A DNA stretch of 11,424 nt from Psilocybe azurescens (GCA_023853785.1 JAJIRX010000728.1:1-11424), one strand, 5' to 3'. Shown: positions 1-8,651, numbered from the stretch's first letter. Program-made: numbers and translations. The notes: generated by a model from the letters alone, not told the origin.

Positions 1-842
1 GTATCATCACAGAGGATTAAAGAGGTATGTCGGTTATCACAGCATAGACACCACAGAGGAGCGTTTGTATGAACGCCGACAACCAGAATGAACGTGGACG
101 ATAAACAATACAAAACTCTTGGAAGCGGAAAAATGAGGCAGATTCCGATCACCCATGATAGAGCCCTCCTCTGCAAAACCAGAAGCATTCGACAGTCTGC
201 AGCAGATCCAAAAACAAAAACAAAGGAACGATCTTCTAGAAAGTAACAAAGTAAAAGAGCAGATCCAGATAAATGATGCGATGGATAGCATGGAGAACAA
301 ATACAAGACGGAGAATAGGCAATTGAGGAAATGTGGAGAACCCAACCCACAACCGTCGTATCACATTATAACGCATCGTATAAGAGGAGTGAAGGGGAAT
401 TAGAAAGCGGGTGCATCAACATAACAACGTCAAGAACATAGAAGAGAAGCGAAACAAAAAAGAACCCATTAAACTTAACATGATCGTGTACAACGATATT
501 CCTGCCTCCTTTTCCAGCGTCTCCTTCAGCCGACGAACACTCCAAGACCTGAATATGCAGTCATATAATCCTTGTGCTCAATATGGAGGGTGCCGGACTG
601 GGTTGTACTGTGCTTGCAGGACGGATGGGCTGTAAGATAGAGATGGTGGCTGTGCGCGATGACGCCAGTGTTATCTATGGGAGTCGATGCGAGTGGAGAT
701 AAGAGACGCAGAGGTATTCCGATTACATCAGTGGTCCGTGAGCTAAGACGTGTCATTCACTCACTCCGTCGTTGTCTCCTCCTCAATTTCTCTGAGTCTG
801 GACTCTGTACTATCCCATGATAACCTTTTCTTCCCCTTACAG
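1..842. other. Gene-poor left flank
   Basis: No gene can be supported here. The plus strand has short open frames at 155-403 (a Gln/Lys/Glu-rich peptide that could form a short coiled coil) and 411-635. Neither resembles a family I know, and neither has splice or start context that singles it out. A pyrimidine-rich stretch ending in CAG at 840-842, preceded by a TGATAAC-like branch sequence, could be a 3' splice site leading into the candidate exon region further right. Upstream of it, about 680-820 reads as a basic peptide without stops, but no clean donor site links the two. Confidence 0.4.
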
Positions 843-1037
843 TCGATTATTTGGCGTCATGCTCGGCTTTGGCATTTCTTTTTCTCTATGTGTGCGTATA
901 TCATTCTGTTGAACACGTAACTGACACTCCATTTCCCGTATGCTATTCAACTGTCCTTCCCCGTCCCCTCTCCTCGTCTGGACCCCCCGCACCCAACTCT
1001 CAAAAATAACGAGCTTCATACCAATAACCGCCAGAAA

Positions 1038-1511
1038 ATGTCAGTTTCCTCCTCACATCTAAGCTTTGCACACCAGAAGTGGGATCCGAGGCAGCTTGAG
1101 GGGGCGTTGAGAAATGTGGGGATACAGCACAACACCATCGCCTTTAGACTGTGCATGTGGCCTGCCTCCCCAATCCTCGTCCTCTCTCTCGTAAGTCATC
1201 CACGTTCTCATCTTTATTCTAGTCCCAACATTGTCCCAATCTCATTTTAGATCATTACCGACAGCGCACGCGCATATATACTCATCCATAAAAACTCATC
1301 CCACATATACTCACTATTATTCATCGCGCCCATCTACTGCCGGCCGCTTGTTCTTTTTTCCCTTGAAATCTACGGTTACTTACATAGTTATGACTCATTT
1401 CCACGTCACAACCACCCCTAGCTGCGAGACCGCATAACGGGTTTCCAATCCGCCGTCCTCGAATGCCAATCTCGGCATGCTTTCCCTTATGCTTGCTTAC
1501 CAACGCGCTGA
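1038..1511 (+). CDS. Unrecognised two-exon candidate gene fragment, interrupted by one TAG
   Basis: An ATG at 1038 opens exactly 51 codons, ending at 1190. A GTAAGT donor begins at 1191, and a TTTTAG acceptor at 1250 closes a 60-nt intron. The exons join in phase 0 and the frame stays open for 56 more codons to a TAG at 1419-1421, then 29 further codons to TGA at 1509-1511. Exon 1 includes SFAHQKWDPRQLEGALRNVG. Exon 2 has hydrophobic runs (for example HIYSLLFIAPIYC and RPLVLFSLEIYGYL) that could be membrane segments. The same frame is open leftward from a possible 3' splice site at 842, except for one TAA at about 918, so the true start may lie upstream. I do not recognise the family. Intron size, consensus ends and phase agree with fungal genes, but chance cannot be excluded. 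It may be a truncated or decayed gene. Confidence 0.3.
1191..1250 (+). other. Probable spliceosomal intron (60 nt)
   Basis: It starts GTAAGT and ends CATTTTAG, with a pyrimidine-rich interior. An earlier AG at 1221-1222 would give an intron of only about 32 nt and put the downstream frame into a different, less convincing peptide. Removing 1191-1250 keeps the frame open on both sides in phase 0. Confidence 0.35.
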
Positions 1512-3860
1512 TTTAGTTGAGAAATCACCACGTAACTCTGGACTTTATAGACAATATATGTATACTCGTACCTTGCAAAGTGACTGGGGACTGCTAGAAT
1601 TTGTACACAAAGTGATTTCTTGGATGCTACAGACAAGTCAGGATACCCAGATAGTAATTGTGTTTTTATAAGTCAAGATATAGAATAGAACCAAAGATCT
1701 GGACACATTCTCACTTACAATTCAGCTTAGACACCCACGGTCGTTATTAATGTTGATTAACCAATGTCATGTTCGGAAAAGGACATGTGACTGAATATTT
1801 GGAAGACGTACGTTATATAGTGAAACGCGTAAACCATTCACTGCTGCCTAATCCCGGCCCATGTGTGGTGGAGAGAAGGACATCAGACATTATGAGCAAA
1901 GTATTTAATCAGTGCGAAAATCCGATGAAGGTATCTCAAGAAAAAGCAAAAACATCGACCAGAAGATTTCAATGATTTCAGACACTGAGAACTGTATTGT
2001 GAGTACATCATCAATTATATCTGACGCTGCGGAAAGTCAGGGCCATCTTCCCACCACTGCTTCTGATACATCTTTTGAATTAATCAGAAATTAAATATAC
2101 CCAGGAAATTCTATTCCAAGAACACGACGGCGTCACCAAATATCCTGGAAGGGAAAACACTGGGGCATGATGGGTTGGAAGTACTGACACGGAGGAAGCC
2201 TCTGTGGAGGTAAGCGTGTCCCAATTCCCAACCGGTCGGGGATCAGCCTAAGTACCATGGTGGGTGAGCTCATTAACACAAGACGGCGGAACTTCATGCA
2301 GATAGTGAGGAAAAGGGAGAAATAGACTGGGGCAGTGCTCTATATATACTGGCTGCGTACCATCTTTGCGTGCACAGGCCTATAGGGAGGTTCCCATTGC
2401 TTCGGCAGCGAGTAAATTAAAGAACCCTGGTAGAAGGAAAAAACGTAGCAGATGTCATAACCTGATCTCCCTACTGTATTGGAGAGGCGAGAGGAACCAT
2501 GTATCTATATCCAACCATATCAAGAACCAGAAAGAGTATATATCTTCTGGCTAACAGAGTATCAAGAAGCGTGCTGTGCACCATCCCCCTCTCCTTTATA
2601 GTAGAAGTTAACAAGTTCGTCAGTATGAATAAGAAAAAGTGCTTCCGGAGATGCCAGGGCAGCTATGACAAGTGCGTTAATGATGCGATACGTCAAAAGA
2701 TATCAAATAAGCGGGAAAATGAATCTGTATCGTAGATGGGAGGATCGCCGAAGACATGATCGCGCCTATTCGGCCCTTTGCAAATGAGATGTGGGTTTGA
2801 AGAACAAAGATGATGGACAAGCATAGCTGGGACTCACCATGATGTATACTACTACGATGGCTCTTTTCATCCTCGGTGCATTGATTATTCCCTGAGCCTT
2901 CAGATGATTACAGGCAGTTGTACATAGCAGTTGATTTGGATTCGGGAGGATACGTCAATCCTGAATGCGTCGGGAGGAGTAACGCAGTTTTGATCCTGGT
3001 GATAGCTGGGACAGACACGATCGATTGCAAATCGATTGGCCTAAATGTCCTGATTACATTCAAGCGGGGTTTGCATTAGTGTGCAATAAGTACATAATTG
3101 GAAAGTGCGGCAGCTATGTAGCGGACCGGATTAGTCACATGATGTCAGACTTCCGCCAGCGGCACGAGCGGCGGGGACGGTTGGATATCCCCTATTCCCG
3201 TCATGACTGAGCGTTCAACATTCGAACGTGCCCTAACAAAAATCTTAAATACTTTGATCTATATAGTTGCTACGACTTTGTGTGGTCTATAGAGAGGTTG
3301 TGGAGACCTGACGGGATGTTGTGTTGGAGAAGATGGTTTACTACAAACAGGGCGCTTGGGAATTGTGAATGAAAGTGATGCAATGTAATCGCCTTCAATG
3401 CATTAAATACGTGCTACTTCTAAAAACAGGGTAGGATAGGTATGGCTTACTTTGACTATTGTGTATCTTCAACGTCAGCGATCAAAGTTCGAGAGCGTTG
3501 TAGAGAGCTATATTCAGTTTTTGTAATTATCTGTGTTGAGGAAAATTGGTCCTACTTGGAAACTCGTTGCGTTATCTTATCTTTCTTATTCATTAACTAC
3601 TATATTGAGACATTCACTTTCTTCATTCGTCTGGGGCCTTGGCAAGCCCCTGCCTATTCATTTCCCCTTCGTCACCTACATTTCGTAACCCTGAGCAAGA
3701 GTGAGAGCAGCCAGCCCAGCCCAGCTTCATCGGCAGATCACGTCACCACTGGATGGACCCATCCTTATACTCATGTATATATTCTGGCGCGTGCAGAGTA
3801 GCTGGCCTCTCTCAGGGTTCACGTACGGTGTGAGTTCGCGTCGCGGCGCATTGGAATATA
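1512..3860. other. Long stretch without a supportable gene
   Basis: About 2.3 kb in which all frames on both strands are broken into short pieces. Open frames at 1769-1975, 2499-2735, 3025-3210 and 3442-3801 (the longest, 119 codons) show no motif, no repeated domain and no splice structure I can defend. One frame around 2900-3079 reads about 58 codons without a stop (including DDYRQLYIAVDLDSGGYVN) and could be a worn coding relic, but I cannot name it. There are no obvious terminal repeats, long poly-A tails or transposase motifs. It is best read as intergenic DNA or very old relic sequence. Confidence 0.4.
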
Positions 3861-4398
3861 TGATCTAGTCACACACGGTATTGGGGTGCGCGTTGGCGTT
3901 GGCGTTGGACAACAGGTGGAACTTGAGGAGTGATACGGCGACGGCGTGCCTGTGCGTATGTGCATGGTGTGCGCTCCGTATGAGACGGGTGTAGGTGTAG
4001 TGTTCCGTCGAAGAGGAAGAGGAAGAGCTATAGCTCGCGTCCCTCACGAGAGCCGTGACCCTGCACAACACAGCCCAAACCAGCGTCAATCAGTCCACAG
4101 CAGCAGTCCGCATATCCCACACGCCTTTCGGATCGCGCACAAGCCCCTCCAGCCAGAACTTGCTCCCCAGAAAACCCACCTGCACAATTCCGCGCCTAAC
4201 CACGTCCTCCACCCACTCCCTGCCCAGCTACACTCCCGCCCCATCCCCGTCCTCCCACATACTGGACTCTCTCTCCCATAGCTCCCTGGGGAGAAGGAAG
4301 AGGCGGAGTGCGGGGCACACAGGAAAGGGAGAGAGCAAGGGAGCGGGTGGATAGGTCGAACAGCGGGTGGATTTGGCACCGGATGAGGTCGTGGTATT

Positions 4399-4534
4399 CT
4401 GTGTATGGGAGGGGGACGGGTGAGTAAGTTGTTTGTGTTTGCGAGGAATGTGTGGGGAAGGAGTGAGATGGGAGAGGAGGAGAGGTATAGAAGGGAAAGA
4501 AAGGAAAAGAGAACAGCCGAAAAACATAGCACAC
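4399..4534 (-). other. Intron in the DUF6699 relic
   Basis: On the minus strand the exon ends ...GTTAAAG, followed by GTGTGC. The intron is pyrimidine-rich and ends in CATACACAG at 4399. Joining the exons gives SSVKEYHDLIRCQIHPLF in one frame, which fits the family pattern across the junction. That makes this a well-supported junction even though the gene is broken elsewhere. Confidence 0.6.
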
Positions 4535-4859
4535 CTTTAACACTCGATGCTCTCCTCGCCAACCCGCCCATCACACCCATCACCACGGGCAACAGCCCCT
4601 GACGCGGGTTATAGTCCAGCCGCCAATCTCTCGGCCATTTGGGAAGGGTATTCTCATCGTATAAGTCGCCTTGCACGTGGGGTGTCCAAGGCGAATTATG
4701 TGCATTATGCGCGCCCCACGAAGACGCGTGGTGCAAACAGGGCTTTCTTCTGACCTGCTGGGGAACCTGCGAATTTAACCTTTTCATCGCCGACGATGAA
4801 CTGTGGTCCAGGTTCCACTCGAGCATGTCCCTGTCGTCCCAATCCTCCCCATTCTTTCG

Positions 4860-4895
4860 TTTCTTCTTCTTCTTTTCTTTTTCTTTTTCCTTTTC
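4860..4895. repeat. 36-nt pure polypyrimidine/polypurine tract
   Basis: The plus strand is T and C only over these positions. On the minus strand the tract encodes the Lys/Glu-rich run of the DUF6699 relic (KEKEKEKKKKK). It is a low-complexity slippage-prone stretch lying just downstream (in gene direction) of a frameshift at 4923-4926. Confidence 0.8.
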
Positions 4896-6250
4896 ACGGT
4901 GACGCGTGCGCTTCTGTTCTCGCCCCATACCCCACCACCCCTTTCAGCAGCACCGCTGCCGCCAGCACTGCCTGCACCATCGCTCATACCACCCCCTGTG
5001 ATTGGCTGTCCGACGGAGGACTCGAACGGCGTCCCAGGCGCTGCGTATGGGATATGCGGTTGTGGCTGCTGGTATTGGTGCTGGTATTGATAATGATGAG
5101 ATGAACCCGCACCCAGGAACGCGAATACAGCTGCCCCGTTGGTGGTGTAGCCTCCCGGGGCCCACTGTGCATATGGATGATACGGACTGGCGCCTCTCCC
5201 TCCTCCTCCCACGGCAAGCCCTTGCGGAGGACCCTACGAGCTCGCGGGATGTGGGGAGGACGTTTGTGGAGGACCCCACACAGGGGGCCGGCGGGAGCGT
5301 ATCCGCCCTACGGCCATCCGCCTGTGGCTATGGGGGCGCTGTGAGGGGTGTCCATGGGCTGAGTTGCACGGGGTGGGTTCGATAGGGTGTGTCCTGGACC
5401 TGTGGGTACCCACAGCGATGAGCTGGAGTGCGGGTAGGGTAAGGGCATGAGTAGAGATAGAAAGATGGATTTGATAGAGGAGGCGAGTGGGGGCGGGAAG
5501 GAGAGTAAGCTCAGTGCAGCACTCGACACGGATACCAGCCATTTATATGTAACTCGGATACGGATTCCCCCTCCACGAGCCCCAGGAAACGCATCGAAGA
5601 GCCCTGGCTCGCCGCCGTTGCTCACGCCATGAGGTGGTACGTGCATGTCGTCATTTGGCGGTGTGTACATCTATATATGAGTTCTGAATGCGATCTCGTT
5701 GATGGGATTGGATTGCTGAGCTCGTGGAGAGTTGGGAGACGGATGAGAGAAAAGAGCGCAGAACAGAGTAAAGCGACCACTTAGAATCAGGAATGATAAT
5801 AAAGGGGGCGACATAATAAGTGATGGCCTGGACTATGGCTCCTAGGAGCGCAGAGGCATCGTTGTCGCTTGCGGTGGTGGTAGTGGTGGAGTTGGCGGTG
5901 GCTGACGCAGCGGAGGCGGAGGAAGCGGATGACGTATCAGTGGCGCCAACGGATATCGGTGGTTCTTGCTCTGCCCCAGGCGAAGTTGTTGCTGCAGACA
6001 ACGGGGGCGAGAACGAGGACATGGCCATCCCCAACCCTTCTGTCGCCCCCGCCTCCATCAAAATTGAGGCCGGAACAGCGACAGGCGCAGTAGGCAATCC
6101 CGCTTCCGAACCTCCGGCAGCGGCGGGTGCAGTAACAGCATTGGAAGGCTGATTATTAGGAAGCTAAGAAAGTGGCGGGGGTTGCGCTATATCCAGCGAC
6201 GGAGCGTGTACAGGCGGGAGATTCATTGGGAACGACGGAAAATCTGCAGG

Positions 6251-6433
6251 CTAGAAGTAGAATAAAAGAATACCGTCAGCATATGCCCATAGAAATAGAG
6301 ATGAGGCAAAAGAAAGACAGCACAAAAAATAAAAAAAAAGACTGCAGACTCGAAGCGCATTTCGTGCAAATCCAAATTCAAATCCAACCACAGACACAAA
6401 CACACAAAAACCACCAAAAAAGGAAAAACTCAC
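6251..6433 (-). other. Intron 3 of the FHA relic (183 nt)
   Basis: On the minus strand GTGAGT starts at 6433 after ...MDDILVGG, and the intron ends CTTCTAG before CCTGCAGATTTTCC. It is T-rich throughout. The recognisable downstream frame (PADFPSFPMNLPP) is one base out of register with the upstream frame, so there is an indel close to the junction or a slightly shifted splice site. Confidence 0.6.
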
Positions 6434-6906
6434 CCGCCCACAAGAATATCATCCATCGCCCCATCAGACCGCCCAACTCTGCCCCTGTCTTCCGGCTCTT
6501 CTGCACCTCTCCTGTAGCCAGTTCGGAATCCCATCAAACGTCAAGCCCGTCTTGCCAGGGGGCCAAAGGCTGATCCTGCCCATGCTGCTTAGGTTTTGGG
6601 CGAGTTGCGGGCGGCGTTACTGGGACTGCGCTTGCGCTTGCGGCCGCCGTTCATCTCTCCCAAACCTCCAATCACACCCGGTGGCTGCTCGCCCACGCCT
6701 ATCCCTCCAACGCCTCCCAGCCCGCAATACCCACACGCTGCTGCACATGCATCTCCCTATCTGTACCAGAGACACTATGCAATTTTTGGTGCTGCTCCGC
6801 CCTGGCGGCCACATGCGTATCCTACTCGGTGAACACGTACATGACGCGCGGCTTGGTCGTGGATGATTGTTTTGTTGTCTTCGCCTATGATATCGATACT
6901 AAATTC

Positions 6907-6997
6907 CTGTTAGGGAAGCAGGGAGGGTGCGATAAGCAGGGTGACAGGGAAAAGAAAGGGGGAGGAATGGGGAGGGCGAAAGGAAGGAAGAACATAC
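6907..6997 (-). other. Intron 2 of the FHA relic (91 nt)
   Basis: On the minus strand GTATGT starts at 6997. A CTAAC branch-like sequence sits directly before the terminal AG at 6907-6908. Splicing gives KSDDID-EFSIDIIGED with no frame break, exactly the register expected for this FHA family. This junction is intact. Confidence 0.8.
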
Positions 6998-7108
6998 ATC
7001 AATATCATCGCTCTTGAGCTCGAAAGGGTCCAACTTGTGTCCCTTGCTGCTGAGCCACTCGTCATTGATAAACGTCCTGTTAGAGCTTTTTATGTCCTTA
7101 ATATAAAT

Positions 7109-7191
7109 CTACATGCGTCAAAAAACACCGTTAGCACACTACCCAAGTCCCCTCACCCCAACCCAAAATCGTAAAAAGAACACAAACGCAC
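7109..7191 (-). other. Intron 1 of the FHA relic (83 nt)
   Basis: On the minus strand GTGCGT follows ...GGTGGAAAG, and the intron ends ATGTAG just before ATTTATATTAAG. The join restores K-IYIKDIKSSN of the FHA fold. The frame on the left is off by one base at a G run (7206-7209), not at the splice site. Confidence 0.7.
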
Positions 7192-7497
7192 CTTTCCACC
7201 CTCCTCCCCACACCTCCGCATGCTGCCGACTCAGCATTTTACTATCAAAAACCGATTCCTCTCCCTGGCGCAGTCTTCGAATTTGTCTACCTGCCGATCT
7301 TCATGTGAGGCTCGTGAGGGTGATGTGTTTCGGGGCCTAGGTGTGTTTAAAGGGTAGAGGTAGACCGCCGGGAAGAGGGCGTTCGAGGGCAGGGAGGTGG
7401 ATTGCGATCGATGGGGCCACTGCAGCACGAAGGTAAGGGCACGGGTGAAGGCATAGTGCAGTGTGTGTTGTGTTATGGGGTTCGGTAGGGAATGTAT

Positions 7498-7517
7498 GTA
7501 TGGATGGATGGATGGAT
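7498..7517. repeat. ATGG microsatellite
   Basis: Four to five consecutive ATGG/GGAT units on the plus strand. On the minus strand they fall in the low-complexity N-terminal part of the FHA relic and read as Ser/Ile/His/Pro residues (HRSIHPSIH). Confidence 0.7.
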
Positions 7518-7585
7518 CGGTGAGGTAGGGTGGATGAGGTAGGATGTGCGTGGTGATGGTGCTGTCCTCCTTTCTGCTGAGCCAA

Positions 7586-8500
7586 AGAGTTTCGGGTGGC
7601 CGTATATCACGCTCTTCAAAGGCCCCAAATGCCTTTATACACAGATGGCGTCAGTCAAGGAGGACAAGGACGAAAGGCACAATGATGGCATTCCGAAAGG
7701 ACGGCCTCGTCACAGCGGTGCCTCGCTTGGCGTGACCCAGATGTGACAGGTGACGCTCAACCCGTCCTGTTGAGCGATATTAGGAAAGTAAAACGGAACA
7801 GAAAAGAAATATATGTACATTAAATACAACGTCCAGATAAGCGTGCTATCCTAATCCAACAGATGATATCGCATGTCGGATGCTGCTAGTGTGATTCATT
7901 TGAGCGGTACGTGCGTCGTTTAATATTGTCAATTTTAGGGAGGTCGAAACGTGATTAAAGGCCCTGAAACAAATCTAAACTTCTCCTCCCGCGATTGTCA
8001 ACTTCTGCACACCCTTCTAACATTAAACATCAAGAAACAATCAGGAAATTATGTAGTTACTACATCTATGACATTATTTTTGGAAAAAATTGAAGGCAGT
8101 ATGTCTTGGGATTTGGTACATACTCGACAATGCCCAGAGCATGCTCAATTTCGTGGTTTCCGTTGTACTACTTACAGACAAAATCAGTACAGTACTATTT
8201 TTCCATACATACTATGCTGTACTGTGTACTCTGTTTGGTATGCATTACAGCAAGAGCCCTACATCTTGCTTACGCGCGCAGTGTGCTGCAACCCCTTCTT
8301 GGCTGTCCCGGACCTGACGGAGAACTTGTTCGAGAACGAGTATAATGATGGGGTTTGTATATTATTTCTTTTGGACAATAGAATTGCTCTTTAATATAGG
8401 CCCATAGAGCTCTTCATCTCCTGTTCCACGATGACCCCGGTATTTCACCTTCTGTGGGGTACGTAGTACTTAGTTTTGGCACGTTGTACATCATACTGAG
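7586..8500. other. Intergenic region upstream of the FHA relic
   Basis: The part just right of 7585 would be the 5' flank of the minus-strand FHA gene. I see no clear promoter element. The plus strand has a 147-codon open frame (7951-8394) that starts with GTG, with its first ATG only near 8069. It is Cys/Tyr/Leu-rich and matches nothing I recognise. A short perfect hairpin lies at 7754-7776. There is no evidence of a functional gene. Confidence 0.4.
7754..7776. repeat. Perfect 8-bp stem, 7-nt loop hairpin
   Basis: CGCTCAAC at 7754-7761 and GTTGAGCG at 7769-7776 are exact reverse complements around a CCGTCCT loop. It is not followed by a T run, and it lies in a eukaryotic intergenic region, so I do not call it a terminator. 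It may be chance. Confidence 0.5.
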
Positions 8501-8524
8501 ACAGCTAGATATGTACCATTGTAA

Positions 8525-8651
8525 CATATGATATGATAGAAAGTACATTTACAGTGTAGCATATCATATGGGTTCAGTGGTCCCTCTGAACCAGTGAATG
8601 TTTCCCTTCCATTTTGGGTAGCCTACACTGTACCATATGATATGGTACAGT
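8525..8651. repeat. Cluster of CATATGATATG palindromic elements
   Basis: CATATGATATG occurs at 8525-8535, inverted at 8560-8570, and again in direct orientation at 8634-8644. The last copy is the centre of a larger perfect palindrome, 8627-8651, with 12-bp arms (ACTGTACCATAT and its complement) around a single G. ACAGTGTA at 8551-8558 and TACACTGT at 8624-8631 are also exact reverse complements, so they flank the interval in opposite orientation. The arrangement resembles terminal or subterminal repeats of a very small MITE-like element, or a protein-binding cluster. No target-site duplication is obvious. Confidence 0.55.
8571..8592. repeat. Hairpin inside the palindrome cluster
   Basis: GGTTCAG at 8571-8577 pairs perfectly with CTGAACC at 8586-8592 around the 8-nt loop TGGTCCCT. 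It sits between inverted copies of the CATATGATATG motif. Confidence 0.6.

Larger units (their letters stand above)
4090..5670 (-). pseudogene. Decayed DUF6699-type protein gene
   Basis: Read on the minus strand from an ATG at 5668-5670 (MYTPPNDDMHVPPHG) to TGA at 4090-4092. The order is: a short first exon, a probable intron (GT at 5561, AG at 5359-5360), and a Pro/Gly/Gln-rich low-complexity region (SPYHPYAQWAPGGY, then HHYQYQHQYQQPQPH). A Lys/Glu/Arg tract with KEKEKEKKKKKRKNGE follows, then LPKWPRDWRLDYNPRQGL, and an intron at 4399-4534. After it come KEYHDLIRCQIHPLF and finally VGFLGSKFWLEGLVRDPKGV with WDMRTAAVD. The 'PRDWR.DY ... EY.D..R..HPL ... FLG...EGLVR...G.W.M' order is what I know of basidiomycete DUF6699 proteins, whose function is unknown. 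It is broken by TAG at 5308-5310, 5234-5236 and 4228-4230. Frameshifts lie near 5285, at the G run 4923-4926, and between HPLF and the C-terminal block. Only about 92 codons separate HPLF from the end, so the middle of the domain seems deleted. The first-exon boundaries are uncertain. Confidence 0.7.
5830..7585 (-). pseudogene. Decayed FHA-domain protein gene, Vps64/Far9-like
   Basis: Minus-strand relic of at least four exons: about 7585-7192, 7108-6998, 6906-6434 and 6250-about 5830. A His/Pro/Ser-rich N-terminus leads to FPAVYLYPLN, PKHITLTSLT, MKIGR, TNSKTAP, FDSKMLSRQHAEVW, IYIKDIKSSNRTFINDEWLS, DPFELKSDDIDEFSIDIIGE and DNKTIIHDQAA. This is an FHA phosphothreonine-binding fold with the long insertion typical of fungal Vps64/Far9/Far10-like proteins, which act in the FAR/STRIPAK-type complex and cytoplasm-to-vacuole transport. 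Then come FTE, DTHVAARAEQHQ, a Gly-rich linker with GGRKRKRSPS, PPGKTGLTFD, QKSRKTGAEL, MDDILVGG and, in exon 4, PADFPSFPMNLPPVHAPSLD. Stops: TAG at 7287-7289, 6822-6824 and 6164-6166. Frameshifts lie near 7340, 7304, 7262, 7247, 7206, 6845, 6585, 6511 and 6459. The expected C-terminal coiled coil and membrane anchor are absent. The N-terminal frame begins at TTG, not ATG. The family call is strong and the pseudogene call likely, with sequencing error as the alternative. Confidence 0.82.

Noticed and set aside
155..403. Short Gln/Lys/Glu-rich plus-strand frame
   Set aside because: The coiled-coil-like composition comes from A-rich DNA. There is no family match, no flanking exon and no start context, so it is not reported as a gene.
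3442..3801. 119-codon plus-strand frame
   Set aside because: The composition changes abruptly halfway, and there are no motifs and no splice context.
5671..5680. TATATA sequence before the DUF6699 start
   Set aside because: It lies directly against the ATG, too close to act as an ordinary TATA box, and may be chance AT-rich sequence.
5820..6152. Plus-strand frame rich in Ala, Val and Glu
   Set aside because: It is antisense to exon 4 of the FHA relic. The minus-strand reading continues a recognisable Pro/Ala/Ser/Thr-rich linker.
6596..6832. Plus-strand proline-rich frame
   Set aside because: It lies exactly antisense to the FHA relic. The minus strand there reads family motifs (DTHVAARAEQ, the Gly-rich linker, KRKRSPS), so the Pro-rich reading is a shadow of the GC-rich complement.
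7951..8394. 147-codon plus-strand frame
   Set aside because: It begins with GTG, has its first ATG about 40 codons in, is rich in Cys/Tyr/Leu without pattern, and has no recognisable domain or splice structure. A frame of this length can occur by chance in such DNA.
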